From CAYSSG01 sp964433635 (GTDB taxonomy: Bacteria > Atribacterota > Phoenicimicrobiia > Phoenicimicrobiales > Stramentimicrobiaceae): a stretch of 12,047 nt of DNA. This document shows, in pieces, positions 1-6,574 of the stretch. The translations under genes and the position numbers were made by a program. Each line of letters begins with the position of its first letter. Position 1 is the stretch's first letter. Location: positions 1-12,047 of the forward strand of contig CAYSSG010000053.1 of assembly GCA_964433635.1 (NCBI GenBank), written 5' to 3'. The notes below the pieces were generated by a model. The model was given only the letters and a program-made list of their open reading frames with translations, had not been told where the DNA came from and searched no databases.

Positions 1-2
1 AA

Positions 3-53
3 CAAAAGGTTGAAGCAACTCAGTTGACGGGAATTTTCTCAAAAAATTGTTAA
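3..53 (+). CDS. Possible C-terminal end of an upstream gene (partial)
   Basis: Sixteen open codons enter from the left edge and stop at TAA 51-53, reading QKVEATQLTGIFSKNC. Of the three forward frames at the edge this is the longest open one. Too little remains to name a product. Ornithine-fermentation genes would be a natural neighbour for the aminomutase-like operon that follows, but that is only a guess. The stop lies 47 bases before the next start, which fits cotranscription. Confidence 0.3.
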   Translation, partial: QKVEATQLTGIFSKNC

Positions 54-100
54 AGTGAACCGATTGAACATGATACCTGATTGTGAAGGAGCAGAATGCT

Positions 101-349
101 GTGAAAAAAAATAAGATGATTTTAAATCATATCATTGACTCACTTGATATTGAGACTTTTATTGCTTGTGAAACAGAAGAAGAAGGAAAAAGAATAGGGC
201 TGGCTATGATGGAAAATTTAGGATTTCAGGATGTTGATATTGTTTTTATCGAGTTTCTTGGCGTTGGCGCTCGCATAAGAATTCGTGCAAATATTTATAA
301 ACCTGGAGACAGATATGGATGGTTAAACTTGTATCAAGGAAAAAAGTGA
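101..349 (+). CDS. Small aminomutase subunit, OraE/KamE-type dimerisation domain
   Basis: This 82-aa protein appears to be the stand-alone counterpart of the dimerisation domain that precedes the cobalamin domain in D-ornithine 4,5-aminomutase OraE and lysine 5,6-aminomutase KamE. The similarity lies in the helix ETEEEGKRIGLAMMENLG followed by a strand and a GARIRIRANI strand; known family members have a comparable helix ending in AKKMNLEE and then a beta hairpin. I chose GTG at 101 because AAGGAG at 86-91 lies 9 bases upstream of it; an in-frame GTG at 83 would put that ribosome site inside the gene. It ends 7 bases before the cobalamin/TIM-barrel gene, so the two products are probably made together and form one enzyme. 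No catalytic residues are visible. The family call is by recalled similarity and should be tested by a profile search. Confidence 0.6.
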   Translation: MKKNKMILNHIIDSLDIETFIACETEEEGKRIGLAMMENLGFQDVDIVFIEFLGVGARIRIRANIYKPGDRYGWLNLYQGKK

Positions 350-356
350 GTATGGA

Positions 357-2216
357 ATGAAAATGGATAAAAATAGTGGTAAAAAGAAGAAGGTTTTACT
401 AATCCCATTAGATCCGGTTCATGACGTTGCATTAAAAATCATCAACCGTAAACTAAAGGATAGAGGACACCAAACTGTTTTATTTCAGCCTGATTTGCCT
501 TTAGAAGAGGTGATTGAACAAGCCTCCTCCGTTGATGCAGATTATTTATTGATCAGCAGAACATTAGGATATGGAGTGGCGGAGCTATTGGGTAAATTTG
601 TTGATTTGGCTGAGGCTGCAAATTTAAGGGATAAGGCTGAACTGGTACTAGGCGGGAAAGCGATTACATCCCAGCTGGCTGCAGAATTAGGTTTTGATAA
701 AGGTTTCGGAGCCGGAACCGACTTTGAAGAAATCATCGCTTACATCGAAGACCAGGAATTTTTGCCAGAAAAAGAGAAATCATCCAGAAAGAAAATATCT
801 ATTCCTGCTCAACATACCTATGAATATAAGAATGATAAGATTAGAAAGCTATTAGATGAGATAACAGATGAAATCATTCATTGGAGTTTAAAGAAAACCA
901 GTCCCGCCATCGAAAGGGCAAAACTGAGAGAAAGAATGATTCATATTCAATGTGAAGATACTATTAATAATGAAAACAAAAAACTCCAGCTTCAATCTTT
1001 AAGAGACAAGTATCTTTCCTATTGTGATGAGAAAATTGTTCGTTCTTATCAACAGGGATTACTTCCAGATAAGGTTAGAGCATTAACTGAGGATGAAATT
1101 TTTCATCTTGATTCTTATATTGAAAAGCAGAAAGAAAACATTACATTTAAGAAGATCAGACATACTCAGTCTTTACCCCTGGTCTTCGTGCAGTATGGAA
1201 CCGGGTGTCCAATTATGGATATCGCCCATATCAAGACAAGTGAAGCCTGGGGTGCAGACGGTGTATTTCATTTTGATCCTTCATGGGGTGCACGGACTGA
1301 AGGATTACTGGAAGGAGTGCTATCTCATAAAGAAGATGGTTCCATTATTACTCTGGAAAATTTAGCAAAAATCAAATCATCCCTTCATAAGGAAACAATC
1401 TGGACAGTAAGGGCACATCGTGGCTTAAATACCCCCGAAACCGCTGTTCTGGCTGGAGAGTTAGGGGCTGATCTGACTAAAATTCATATGGTCTATGGGT
1501 CGCTGAACGGGGGGACAGATCCAGCCAGATTAACGCTTGATGGAATAGAGTCAATCAAATATGCAGCCAGATACCAGATGCCTTTTGATGAGCCTACCAA
1601 TGAAGAACTGGGGGGTGTTCCAGCCTACAAATCTTTTGCCGGCATTCTTATTATTGCTGATCTGGCATTAAAATTAAAAGCTCAGCCAATATTAAAGCCT
1701 TTATTCTGTTACTCACCAGACGTAATGATTACCGGGAAAATGGATGATAATTATATTGATTATAATGTTGCTAAGATTGAAAGCTTGCGATCCATTATTG
1801 ATGCACCAATCTGGCCGGGTGAACCGATCGGTTTTATGACTCATTCTGAAGATAGAATCCAATCTTCACTAACCACTGCTTTGCATGCCGCTCTCGCTGT
1901 TTCCCTCAAGGTTGACGCTATGACTATAGCCTCTGCTGATGAAGCCTATTCCAGAGGTTCTATTTCTCTCTCTTCAAGAATTGATACTCTAAGAGCAGTT
2001 AGGGAAGTATTTCGTTTTTTAGGAAAGGCAGAAATAAAACCTACAGCAAAAGTAAAGATATATGAAAAAGAAATCATACAGGGAATTGAAACCACACTAG
2101 AACTGATTGCCAAAAGAGGCAGCTTTGTCAATGCGCTTTATGAAGGGTTACTGGGTAGTCCTCAGGACGGAGCTTACCCTGGTCGCGCTGGAAAAGACAC
2201 AATTATTGAAAGATAG
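357..2216 (+). CDS. Cobalamin-binding plus TIM-barrel aminomutase-like protein (OraE/KamDE superfamily)
   Basis: This 619-aa cytosolic protein is a probable adenosylcobalamin-dependent aminomutase. Residues 12-135 form a B12-binding Rossmann domain. His22 in DPVHDVALKII is the likely axial cobalt ligand, ISRTL carries the loop serine, and LRDK...LVLGGKAIT...AAELGFDKGFGAGT closely follows the C-terminal half of the KamE/OraE cobalamin domain. Residues about 140-270 are a charged helical linker. Residues about 270-560 resemble the OraE/KamD TIM barrel, with QYGTGCPIMDI at 279-289, WGARTEGLLEG, WPGEPIGFMT and ADEAYSRGSIS. The tail (FVNALYEGLLGS...GAYPGRAG) resembles the region after the OraE barrel. 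In OraE the order is barrel, dimerisation domain, cobalamin domain, so this arrangement is permuted. Lysines lie at +10 and +12 from His22, not +11 where known aminomutases hold PLP. The substrate is unknown; D-ornithine or a lysine isomer are guesses. A start at 363 is also possible. Confidence 0.75.
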   Translation: MKMDKNSGKKKKVLLIPLDPVHDVALKIINRKLKDRGHQTVLFQPDLPLEEVIEQASSVDADYLLISRTLGYGVAELLGKFVDLAEAANLRDKAELVLGGKAITSQLAAELGFDKGFGAGTDFEEIIAYIEDQEFLPEKEKSSRKKISIPAQHTYEYKNDKIRKLLDEITDEIIHWSLKKTSPAIERAKLRERMIHIQCEDTINNENKKLQLQSLRDKYLSYCDEKIVRSYQQGLLPDKVRALTEDEIFHLDSYIEKQKENITFKKIRHTQSLPLVFVQYGTGCPIMDIAHIKTSEAWGADGVFHFDPSWGARTEGLLEGVLSHKEDGSIITLENLAKIKSSLHKETIWTVRAHRGLNTPETAVLAGELGADLTKIHMVYGSLNGGTDPARLTLDGIESIKYAARYQMPFDEPTNEELGGVPAYKSFAGILIIADLALKLKAQPILKPLFCYSPDVMITGKMDDNYIDYNVAKIESLRSIIDAPIWPGEPIGFMTHSEDRIQSSLTTALHAALAVSLKVDAMTIASADEAYSRGSISLSSRIDTLRAVREVFRFLGKAEIKPTAKVKIYEKEIIQGIETTLELIAKRGSFVNALYEGLLGSPQDGAYPGRAGKDTIIER

Positions 2217-2228
2217 TTTAGATAACTT

Positions 2229-3374
2229 ATGGAAATTAAGAATCAGGTAATTGGAATATTAGGAACAGCAAAAAATACAGGAAAAACTACGACGGCTGGT
2301 TTTTTACTGGAATGGGCAAATAAGGTAAATATTAGCGTAGGGATAACCAGCATTGGTTATGATGGAGAAGATATTGACAATATTACCGGTTTACCCAAAC
2401 CTCGCATTTACGTGAAAGCAGGAAATCTTGTCGGAACCGCTGAACAATGTTTGCCTGTATCAGGAGCAAAAATCAAAGTCATTCAAAAGACACCAGTAAA
2501 AACTTCTCTAGGTCAAATCATGATAGGGAGAGTAGTGCAAGATGGTTTAATAGTATTAGCCGGGCCGAATAAAGGCAAGGATCTTCTTTATATTCTGCAA
2601 AGACTGAAACAGCAAAAAAGTCAAATGATTCTGGTTGATGGTGCATTAAACCGCATGATACCTTTAGTTTATTGTGATGCCTTAATACTTGCTACTGGTG
2701 CCTCAAGGAATACTGATATAAATCTTCTTGTTAATGAAACCAAAAGCATATGTAGTCTATATCAATTACCGTTGAGAATAGACCGAAAGATATCAAATCT
2801 GGAGATCCGAGAAAATGATGAGATGATTACTATTTTTAAAAAAAATGGTACTAAGACCTGCTTAAATGAACGATCTATGATTAAGAAAAAAACAGCAGAT
2901 TATATCATTCAAAACATCGATGAGGATACAGAAGAAATATTCATTCCCGGAATTATTCATGATATGGTTTTAAAGGAAATGGTGAAACAGTATCATAAAC
3001 TGCTTATGGGGAAAGCTATCTTAATTAGCAATCCTGCATTTCTATTGGTTGCCTCTAAAGATATCAGCCATTTAAAAGATCTCATTGATGAAATCCATAG
3101 TTACGGAATTAAAGTGCAGACATTACAGCATTTTCCGATCTTAGCTGTTATTATTAATCCGTTTTATCCTAGATATAATCGCTATGGCAAGGAAAGCTAT
3201 GAAGGCGCTTGGATTGATTACAAAGAATTATACCAGGAAATGAGATATCACATTTCTTTGCCGGTCATTAACATCAAAGAAAAGGGTAGTCAAGAGTTAC
3301 TCAGGGTTATAGCAGCGTTTTTAAGTGATAATAAACTAAAAACAGATACCATGGAATTGCAGGAACAACAATAA
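2229..3374 (+). CDS. P-loop aminomutase reactivase-like protein (KamB-like)
   Basis: This 381-aa protein has an N-terminal Walker A motif, GTAKNTGKT, at residues 12-20, followed by SIGYDGEDIDNITGLPKPRI (41-60) and YVKAGNLVGTAEQCL. A probable Walker B strand, MILVDGALNR, begins at residue 133. This pattern recalls KamB, the subunit that works with the MutS-like ATPase KamC to restore inactivated lysine 5,6-aminomutase. By analogy it would swap damaged cobalamin for fresh cofactor on the aminomutase-like protein encoded just upstream. The gene starts 12 bases after that gene's stop, without a clear ribosome site, which suggests coupling. No KamC-like partner is encoded in the window. The region after about residue 175 is less familiar. 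A MobB-like or CobQ-like P-loop protein is an alternative, but the SIGYDGE and TGLPKP blocks favour KamB. Confidence 0.6.
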   Translation: MEIKNQVIGILGTAKNTGKTTTAGFLLEWANKVNISVGITSIGYDGEDIDNITGLPKPRIYVKAGNLVGTAEQCLPVSGAKIKVIQKTPVKTSLGQIMIGRVVQDGLIVLAGPNKGKDLLYILQRLKQQKSQMILVDGALNRMIPLVYCDALILATGASRNTDINLLVNETKSICSLYQLPLRIDRKISNLEIRENDEMITIFKKNGTKTCLNERSMIKKKTADYIIQNIDEDTEEIFIPGIIHDMVLKEMVKQYHKLLMGKAILISNPAFLLVASKDISHLKDLIDEIHSYGIKVQTLQHFPILAVIINPFYPRYNRYGKESYEGAWIDYKELYQEMRYHISLPVINIKEKGSQELLRVIAAFLSDNKLKTDTMELQEQQ

Positions 3375-3387
3375 AAAGGTTCAAAGA

Positions 3388-3722
3388 ATGACATCTGATC
3401 AAAACCGGCTGACAATGCATGAGAATAATGATCACTTTGGAATCCTGCTGATGCTTCTGGCAGCATTGTATTTTGCATTGATCGCATTAATTGTAAAATT
3501 GTTGGAAACACCCCTTTGATGAAAATTGTTTTTTTAGAAATTTTGCTTCCATGATTATTATCCCATGTCATTCTCAGAAGGGTGCGCCTTATCTTTATAG
3601 CCAGATTATTTTACTGTTCTATTGGAAGTCAGGTTACTCCATTTTTACCTGATCTATTAACTTTGATTGGATCAACAATCATCATTATTTGTGGAGCTTT
3701 CCATTACAAATTAAATCAATAA
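3388..3722 (+). pseudogene. Decayed EamA-type (DMT) permease
   Basis: The first 43 codons (3388-3519) read like the first transmembrane helix of an EamA drug/metabolite permease, with GILLMLLAALYFALIALIVK. They stop at TGA 3517-3519. The next conserved stretch continues in other frames: PLMKIVF from 3514, then FFRNFASMIII, with shifts around short T runs. The final segment, PDLLTLIGSTIIIICG, ending at TAA 3720-3722, is the typical last helix of the family. About 335 bases remain where an intact gene needs roughly 900, so the middle has been deleted as well as frameshifted. Loss of over half the gene argues against simple sequencing error. It begins 13 bases after the KamB-like gene and may once have been cotranscribed with it, possibly as an exporter or importer for that pathway. 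Confidence 0.7.
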
Positions 3723-3726
3723 CAAT

Positions 3727-3754
3727 AAACCGGGATTAAAAAATCTTGGTTTTT
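3727..3754 (+). terminator. Probable intrinsic terminator after the aminomutase unit
   Basis: AAACCGGGATT (3727-3737) pairs with AATCTTGGTTT (3742-3752) through 11 pairs, including two G-U, around an AAAA loop. The T run at 3750-3754 overlaps the stem base and is short, so efficiency is uncertain. It directly follows the permease pseudogene and would close the upstream transcription unit. The remaining 109 bases before the next gene show no convincing promoter. Confidence 0.45.
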
Positions 3755-3863
3755 ACAAAAAGGGATTTGATACTGCTGTTAGGTTTTACAAGGAATAGAG
3801 TAGGTCATACTTTTAGATATAGACGGCTTTTCTATCTTATTTATTTAAGGATTCTATCTCTGA

Positions 3864-4670
3864 ATGTTAACAATTGATGGTTTAGAGTTAGGCGAAAGCG
3901 CATTTATATCTCTGGTAGGAGCTGGAGGGAAGAGCTCCTTATTTTCCATTTTAGCGTGGGAATTAAGCAAGAAGAAAAAAAGAATGGTCCTGACTACAAC
4001 TACGCATATGTTCACCTGCCAGTTAAATCCTTTTTTAAAGACCGGGGAACTCATTGAATCTATTGATGAACAGCATATGGACATCATGATTAAACAGAGT
4101 TTTTACCAGAATCGGAATAGAACAATGATTCTTATTAATCATCGTATAACAGAACATGGAAAAGAAAAGATTTCCGGTCCCAAACCACATTATTTAGATG
4201 AATGGTGGCAGGAAAAGTTAGCAGATTATTTTATTATAGAGGCTGATGGAGCAAGAGAAAGAGCAATAAAAGCCCCTGCTGATCATGAACCACCCATTCC
4301 CAAAAAGACGACAGATTCAATAGGAGTGATAGGAATAGATGCCTTAGGTTTGCCTTTAGTGGAAGAAAACGTTTTTCGTGCCCATCTATTCTGTCGTTTA
4401 ACCGGTTTAAATATGGGTGAACCAATCAATATGCATTCCATGATCTCCTTGGTAAATCACCCTGAAGGTTTATTTAAAAATACCCCTTCTGCCAGCAAAT
4501 GTCATTTTTTTATTAACAAGGTTAACAGCAGAGTCAGAAAAGAATTGGCAGACCAATTAGCATTTCAGCTTCTACAAAATGACAGGGGAAAAATAAATGA
4601 TATAATAATAGGCGATACTTTTCAGATGGAGAAGCCGATATATAAAATCTTAAAAGGAAAACGAGAATGA
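3864..4670 (+). CDS. yqeC: Selenium cofactor biosynthesis protein YqeC
   Basis: This 268-aa protein matches the YqeC family, which accompanies selenium-dependent molybdenum hydroxylases such as xanthine or purine dehydrogenases and is thought to act in maturation of their selenium-containing molybdenum centre. Visible features are the glycine-rich nucleotide-binding loop LVGAGGKSSL at residues 17-26, the strand VLTTTTHMF soon after it, and the family block IIEADGARERAIKAPADHEP, in which an acidic strand is followed by a conserved Lys-Ala-Pro. AAGGA at 3848-3852 precedes the ATG by 11 bases. Its last codons overlap the start of mocA by 4 bases (ATGA), so the pair is translationally coupled. 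The usual partners YqeB and a molybdopterin-binding protein survive only as fragments downstream. The molecular activity of YqeC is not firmly established. Confidence 0.85.
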   Translation: MLTIDGLELGESAFISLVGAGGKSSLFSILAWELSKKKKRMVLTTTTHMFTCQLNPFLKTGELIESIDEQHMDIMIKQSFYQNRNRTMILINHRITEHGKEKISGPKPHYLDEWWQEKLADYFIIEADGARERAIKAPADHEPPIPKKTTDSIGVIGIDALGLPLVEENVFRAHLFCRLTGLNMGEPINMHSMISLVNHPEGLFKNTPSASKCHFFINKVNSRVRKELADQLAFQLLQNDRGKINDIIIGDTFQMEKPIYKILKGKRE

Positions 4671-5272
4671 TTGCAGGTATTATTTTAGCTGCCGGAGAAG
4701 GAAAAAGAATCGGTAAGCACAAACTTAAGCTTCAATTAGGATCAAAGAGTGTAATTGAATGGGTATTAGAAGCGACTGCATCATCTTTGTTAGATGAAAT
4801 CATGTTAGTGATCAAGCCAGATGACAAAGAGTTAGTGGAGATAGGAAAAAGATGGAATGCAACGATAATGATTAATCCTGAATACAAAAAAGGCATGAGC
4901 ACTTCGATTAAAAGAGCACTGAATGAATTAAGGCATAGGGTAGAAATGAATGGTTTTTGTTTGATTCTGGGTGATCAACCTTTCATTAATCCACAAATTA
5001 TTAATCTATTAATCAAAAATTTTTCCATGGGTCAAAAAGAGATCGTTGTTCCCTATCATCAGGGAAAGCGAGGGAATCCTGTTCTTTTTGATATAGCCTG
5101 GAAAGAAGAATTTATGCAAGTTTCAGGTGATCTAGGAGGCAGGGTATTGATTAAAAAATATCCTGCTAAGGTGAGAAGAGTTGATATTTCAGATTATGCT
5201 GTTTTATTTGATATCGACAGGGAAGAGGATTATATAAAAGCCCGGCGACACTTAGAGATAAAGGAAGAATGA
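4667..5272 (+). CDS. mocA: MocA-type molybdenum cofactor nucleotidyltransferase
   Basis: This 201-aa cytosolic enzyme belongs to the MobA-like NTP transferase fold. In the MocA/YgfJ branch it joins CTP to molybdopterin to give the cytosine dinucleotide cofactor used by xanthine dehydrogenase-type hydroxylases. The nucleotide-binding N-terminus is IILAAGEGKRIGKHKLKLQL (residues 5-24), with Lys19 the likely conserved lysine. LGDQPF at 101-106 is the metal/product-binding block. KRGNPVLF (134-141) and GDLGGRVL (154-161) are the MocA signature blocks. Length is normal for the family. It overlaps yqeC by 4 bases, so both are made from one transcript. The linked fragments of YqeB and a molybdopterin-binding protein support a role in selenium-dependent hydroxylase maturation. 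Confidence 0.85.
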   Translation: MIAGIILAAGEGKRIGKHKLKLQLGSKSVIEWVLEATASSLLDEIMLVIKPDDKELVEIGKRWNATIMINPEYKKGMSTSIKRALNELRHRVEMNGFCLILGDQPFINPQIINLLIKNFSMGQKEIVVPYHQGKRGNPVLFDIAWKEEFMQVSGDLGGRVLIKKYPAKVRRVDISDYAVLFDIDREEDYIKARRHLEIKEE

Positions 5273-5281
5273 TTAAGAAAG

Positions 5282-5386
5282 ATGAGAATAACAAAGCGGT
5301 TCATAATCATTCGTAGCGGTAGAGATATTGCCTCCAGTGTTGCTATACGTTTATTTAAGGTTGGTTTTAAGATTGTTATCTTATAG
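5282..5386 (+). pseudogene. N-terminal remnant of YqeB/EF2563-type maturation protein
   Basis: The 34 codons from ATG 5282 to TAG 5384-5386 carry FIIIRSGRDIASSVAIRLFK. This resembles the start of the EF2563/YqeB family, where I recall an IRGxGDLASGVAxRLxRAGF pattern. Two conserved glycines are replaced (by Ser and Arg), and the remaining 200 or more residues expected are absent: the next recognisable sequence, 44 bases on, is the start of another gene. The remnant lies 10 bases after mocA, where this gene often occurs. It is too short to be functional and is read as a decayed gene with a large deletion. Confidence 0.6.
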
Positions 5387-5429
5387 TGGGATAGAAGCGT
5401 AAGCATAATTTGACAGAAAGGATCATCGA

Positions 5430-5646
5430 ATGAAAAAGATACCGTTGGACCAGGCAGTCGGTATGAGATTAACCCATGATCTCAATTAGATCATCCCGGG
5501 CAAGTTCAAAGGTCCTGTCTTTCGCAAAGGACAGTTCATCCGGCAGGAGGATATTGACCGGTTAAAGAACATGGGCGGATGACCTCACCCCCGGTGCCGT
5601 TGCAGCAAGCGGGGCCAGAATTATTACCTAACATTACCTTCTTCCC
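5430..5646 (+). pseudogene. Decayed molybdopterin-binding protein gene
   Basis: From ATG 5430 the frame reads MKKIPLDQAVGMRLTHDL, the usual start of the molybdopterin-binding proteins found in selenium-dependent hydroxylase clusters. It is cut by TAG at 5487-5489. Reading on in the same frame, IIPGKFKGPVFRKGQFI and EDIDRLKNMG continue the family sequence to TGA 5580-5582. In a second frame, 5575-5628 encodes ADDLTPGAVAASGARIIT, which belongs to the middle of the MoaB-like domain of the same family, and then meets TAA 5629-5631. The gene thus has a nonsense codon, an internal deletion with a frame change, and a lost C-terminus. Traces (LLP) run to about 5646. An intact family member has about 340 residues. 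Confidence 0.65.
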
Positions 5647-5651
5647 GTTCG

Positions 5652-5680
5652 TTTATAGAAAAAGAATGTTATGTTATAAT
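5652..5680 (+). promoter_or_regulatory. Putative sigma-70 promoter for the bifunctional nuclease gene
   Basis: A perfect TATAAT at 5675-5680 stands 17 bases after TTTATA (5652-5657), which matches four of six consensus -35 positions. It lies 54 bases upstream of the nuclease ATG and just past the end of the decayed molybdopterin-binding gene, so the nuclease probably forms its own transcription unit. Confidence 0.5.
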
Positions 5681-5734
5681 AATAGTAAAACAACTGACGC
5701 GAGAAGAAGAATATCAAGAGAGGAGGAGAAGGCA

Positions 5735-6289
5735 ATGATACAGGTAAAAGTCTTCGGCGTTGCTATTGATCCGGTAACCAAAGGTTTTGTGGTCATTTTA
5801 AAAGATCATGATGAAAAAAAATGGCTGCCTATATGGATAGGACCTTATGAGGCTAAAATGATTTCTCTGGCTCTGGATAAAACAAAGCCTAATCGTCCTT
5901 TTTCTCCTGATTTAATCAAAAGTATCATCGATACCGCAGATCTGAAAATGGAAAAGATTGTTATTTCAGATATCAGAAATAATACTTATTATGCTACAAT
6001 CTGGTTAAAGAAGGGAGAAAAGCAATTATTGATCGATGCCAGACCCAGTGATGCCATAGCCGTTGCCCTGAGGTTGGATTCACCTATCTTTATTTCTGAT
6101 GAAGTTATGAAGAAGGCTTCTATTGCCCATTCTTCTAAAGATGAAGAGGTAGCTATTCGATTAGCCCAGTTGAAAAATGAGCTACAGAATGAAGTGGATA
6201 AAGAAAATTATGAGCAGGCCGCAAAATTAAGAGATGAAATCAGGAAATTGGAAAAAATGAAAAATATCCCACCTCTCAAACCTAATTAA
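5735..6289 (+). CDS. Bifunctional nuclease (DUF151) domain protein with C-terminal UVR motif
   Basis: This 184-aa protein has a bifunctional nuclease domain at residues 1 to about 130, shown by LPIWIGPYEA (31-40), RPFSPDL (54-60), YATI (86-89) and DARPSDAIAVAL (101-112). Proteins of this family have been reported to have DNase and RNase activity, but their role in bacteria is unclear. Residues about 145-176 form a UVR motif (VDKENYEQAAKLRDEIRKLE), the helical hairpin used by UvrB, UvrC and Clp regulators such as McsA to bind partners. I chose ATG 5735 because AGAGGAGG at 5719-5726 precedes it and the domain begins immediately with MIQVKVFGVAID. An in-frame ATG at 5579 would add 52 residues that are a frame shadow of the upstream pseudogene. 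A terminator follows. A link to ClpB next door is possible but unproven. Confidence 0.85.
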   Translation: MIQVKVFGVAIDPVTKGFVVILKDHDEKKWLPIWIGPYEAKMISLALDKTKPNRPFSPDLIKSIIDTADLKMEKIVISDIRNNTYYATIWLKKGEKQLLIDARPSDAIAVALRLDSPIFISDEVMKKASIAHSSKDEEVAIRLAQLKNELQNEVDKENYEQAAKLRDEIRKLEKMKNIPPLKPN

Positions 6290-6360
6290 TCAGGAATTAG
6301 AATTTGAAGGATTAATCAGGGAATAACCGAGAGAGAATGATGATAGTGAAATTCATTCTT

Positions 6361-6389
6361 CCTGTTTATACGAAAACAGGATTTTTTTT
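6361..6389 (+). terminator. Intrinsic terminator of the nuclease gene
   Basis: CCTGTTT (6361-6367) pairs with AAACAGG (6374-6380) around a 6-base loop and is followed by A and eight T (6382-6389). A weaker hairpin lies just upstream, AGAATGA (6334-6340) with TCATTCT (6353-6359). Together they separate the nuclease gene from clpB. Confidence 0.8.
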
Positions 6390-6526
6390 ATATTTATGCG
6401 TGTAATCATCGGATAAGCAGAAAAATGATTAAGAGATTGATTTATATTGCCTCTTAAAATTATAGGATCAGGGTACTGAAGTAAGTTTTGTTTTTATTAC
6501 GATAAATGGATATTTGACAGTAGCAG

Positions 6527-6532
6527 TATAAT
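6527..6532 (+). promoter_or_regulatory. Possible -10 element for clpB
   Basis: A perfect TATAAT lies 42 bases before the clpB ATG, but no matching -35 box is found 16-18 bases upstream. A TTGACA at 6514-6519 is only 7 bases away, too close to pair with it. No CIRCE inverted repeat (the HrcA operator) was seen in 6390-6574, so heat-shock control by HrcA is not supported by this sequence. Confidence 0.25.
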
Positions 6533-6574
6533 AGGAATGGAGAAGATTACAGGACAGAAAGGAGACAAACAAGA

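Noticed and set aside
1..100. Cobalamin riboswitch ahead of the aminomutase-like genes
   Set aside because: No B12-box-like conserved segment was seen, and the sequence before the first gene is too short to hold the full element.
357..2216. Glutamate mutase or methylmalonyl-CoA mutase as the identity of the cobalamin protein
   Set aside because: The LRDK...LVLGG...ELGFDKGFG block, the barrel motifs and the linked dimerisation-like subunit fit the OraE/KamDE group better.
6514..6532. TTGACA and TATAAT upstream of clpB as one promoter
   Set aside because: They are only 7 bases apart, where a sigma-70 promoter needs about 17.
6390..6574. CIRCE heat-shock operator upstream of clpB
   Set aside because: No TTAGCACTC/GAGTGCTAA-like inverted repeat is present.
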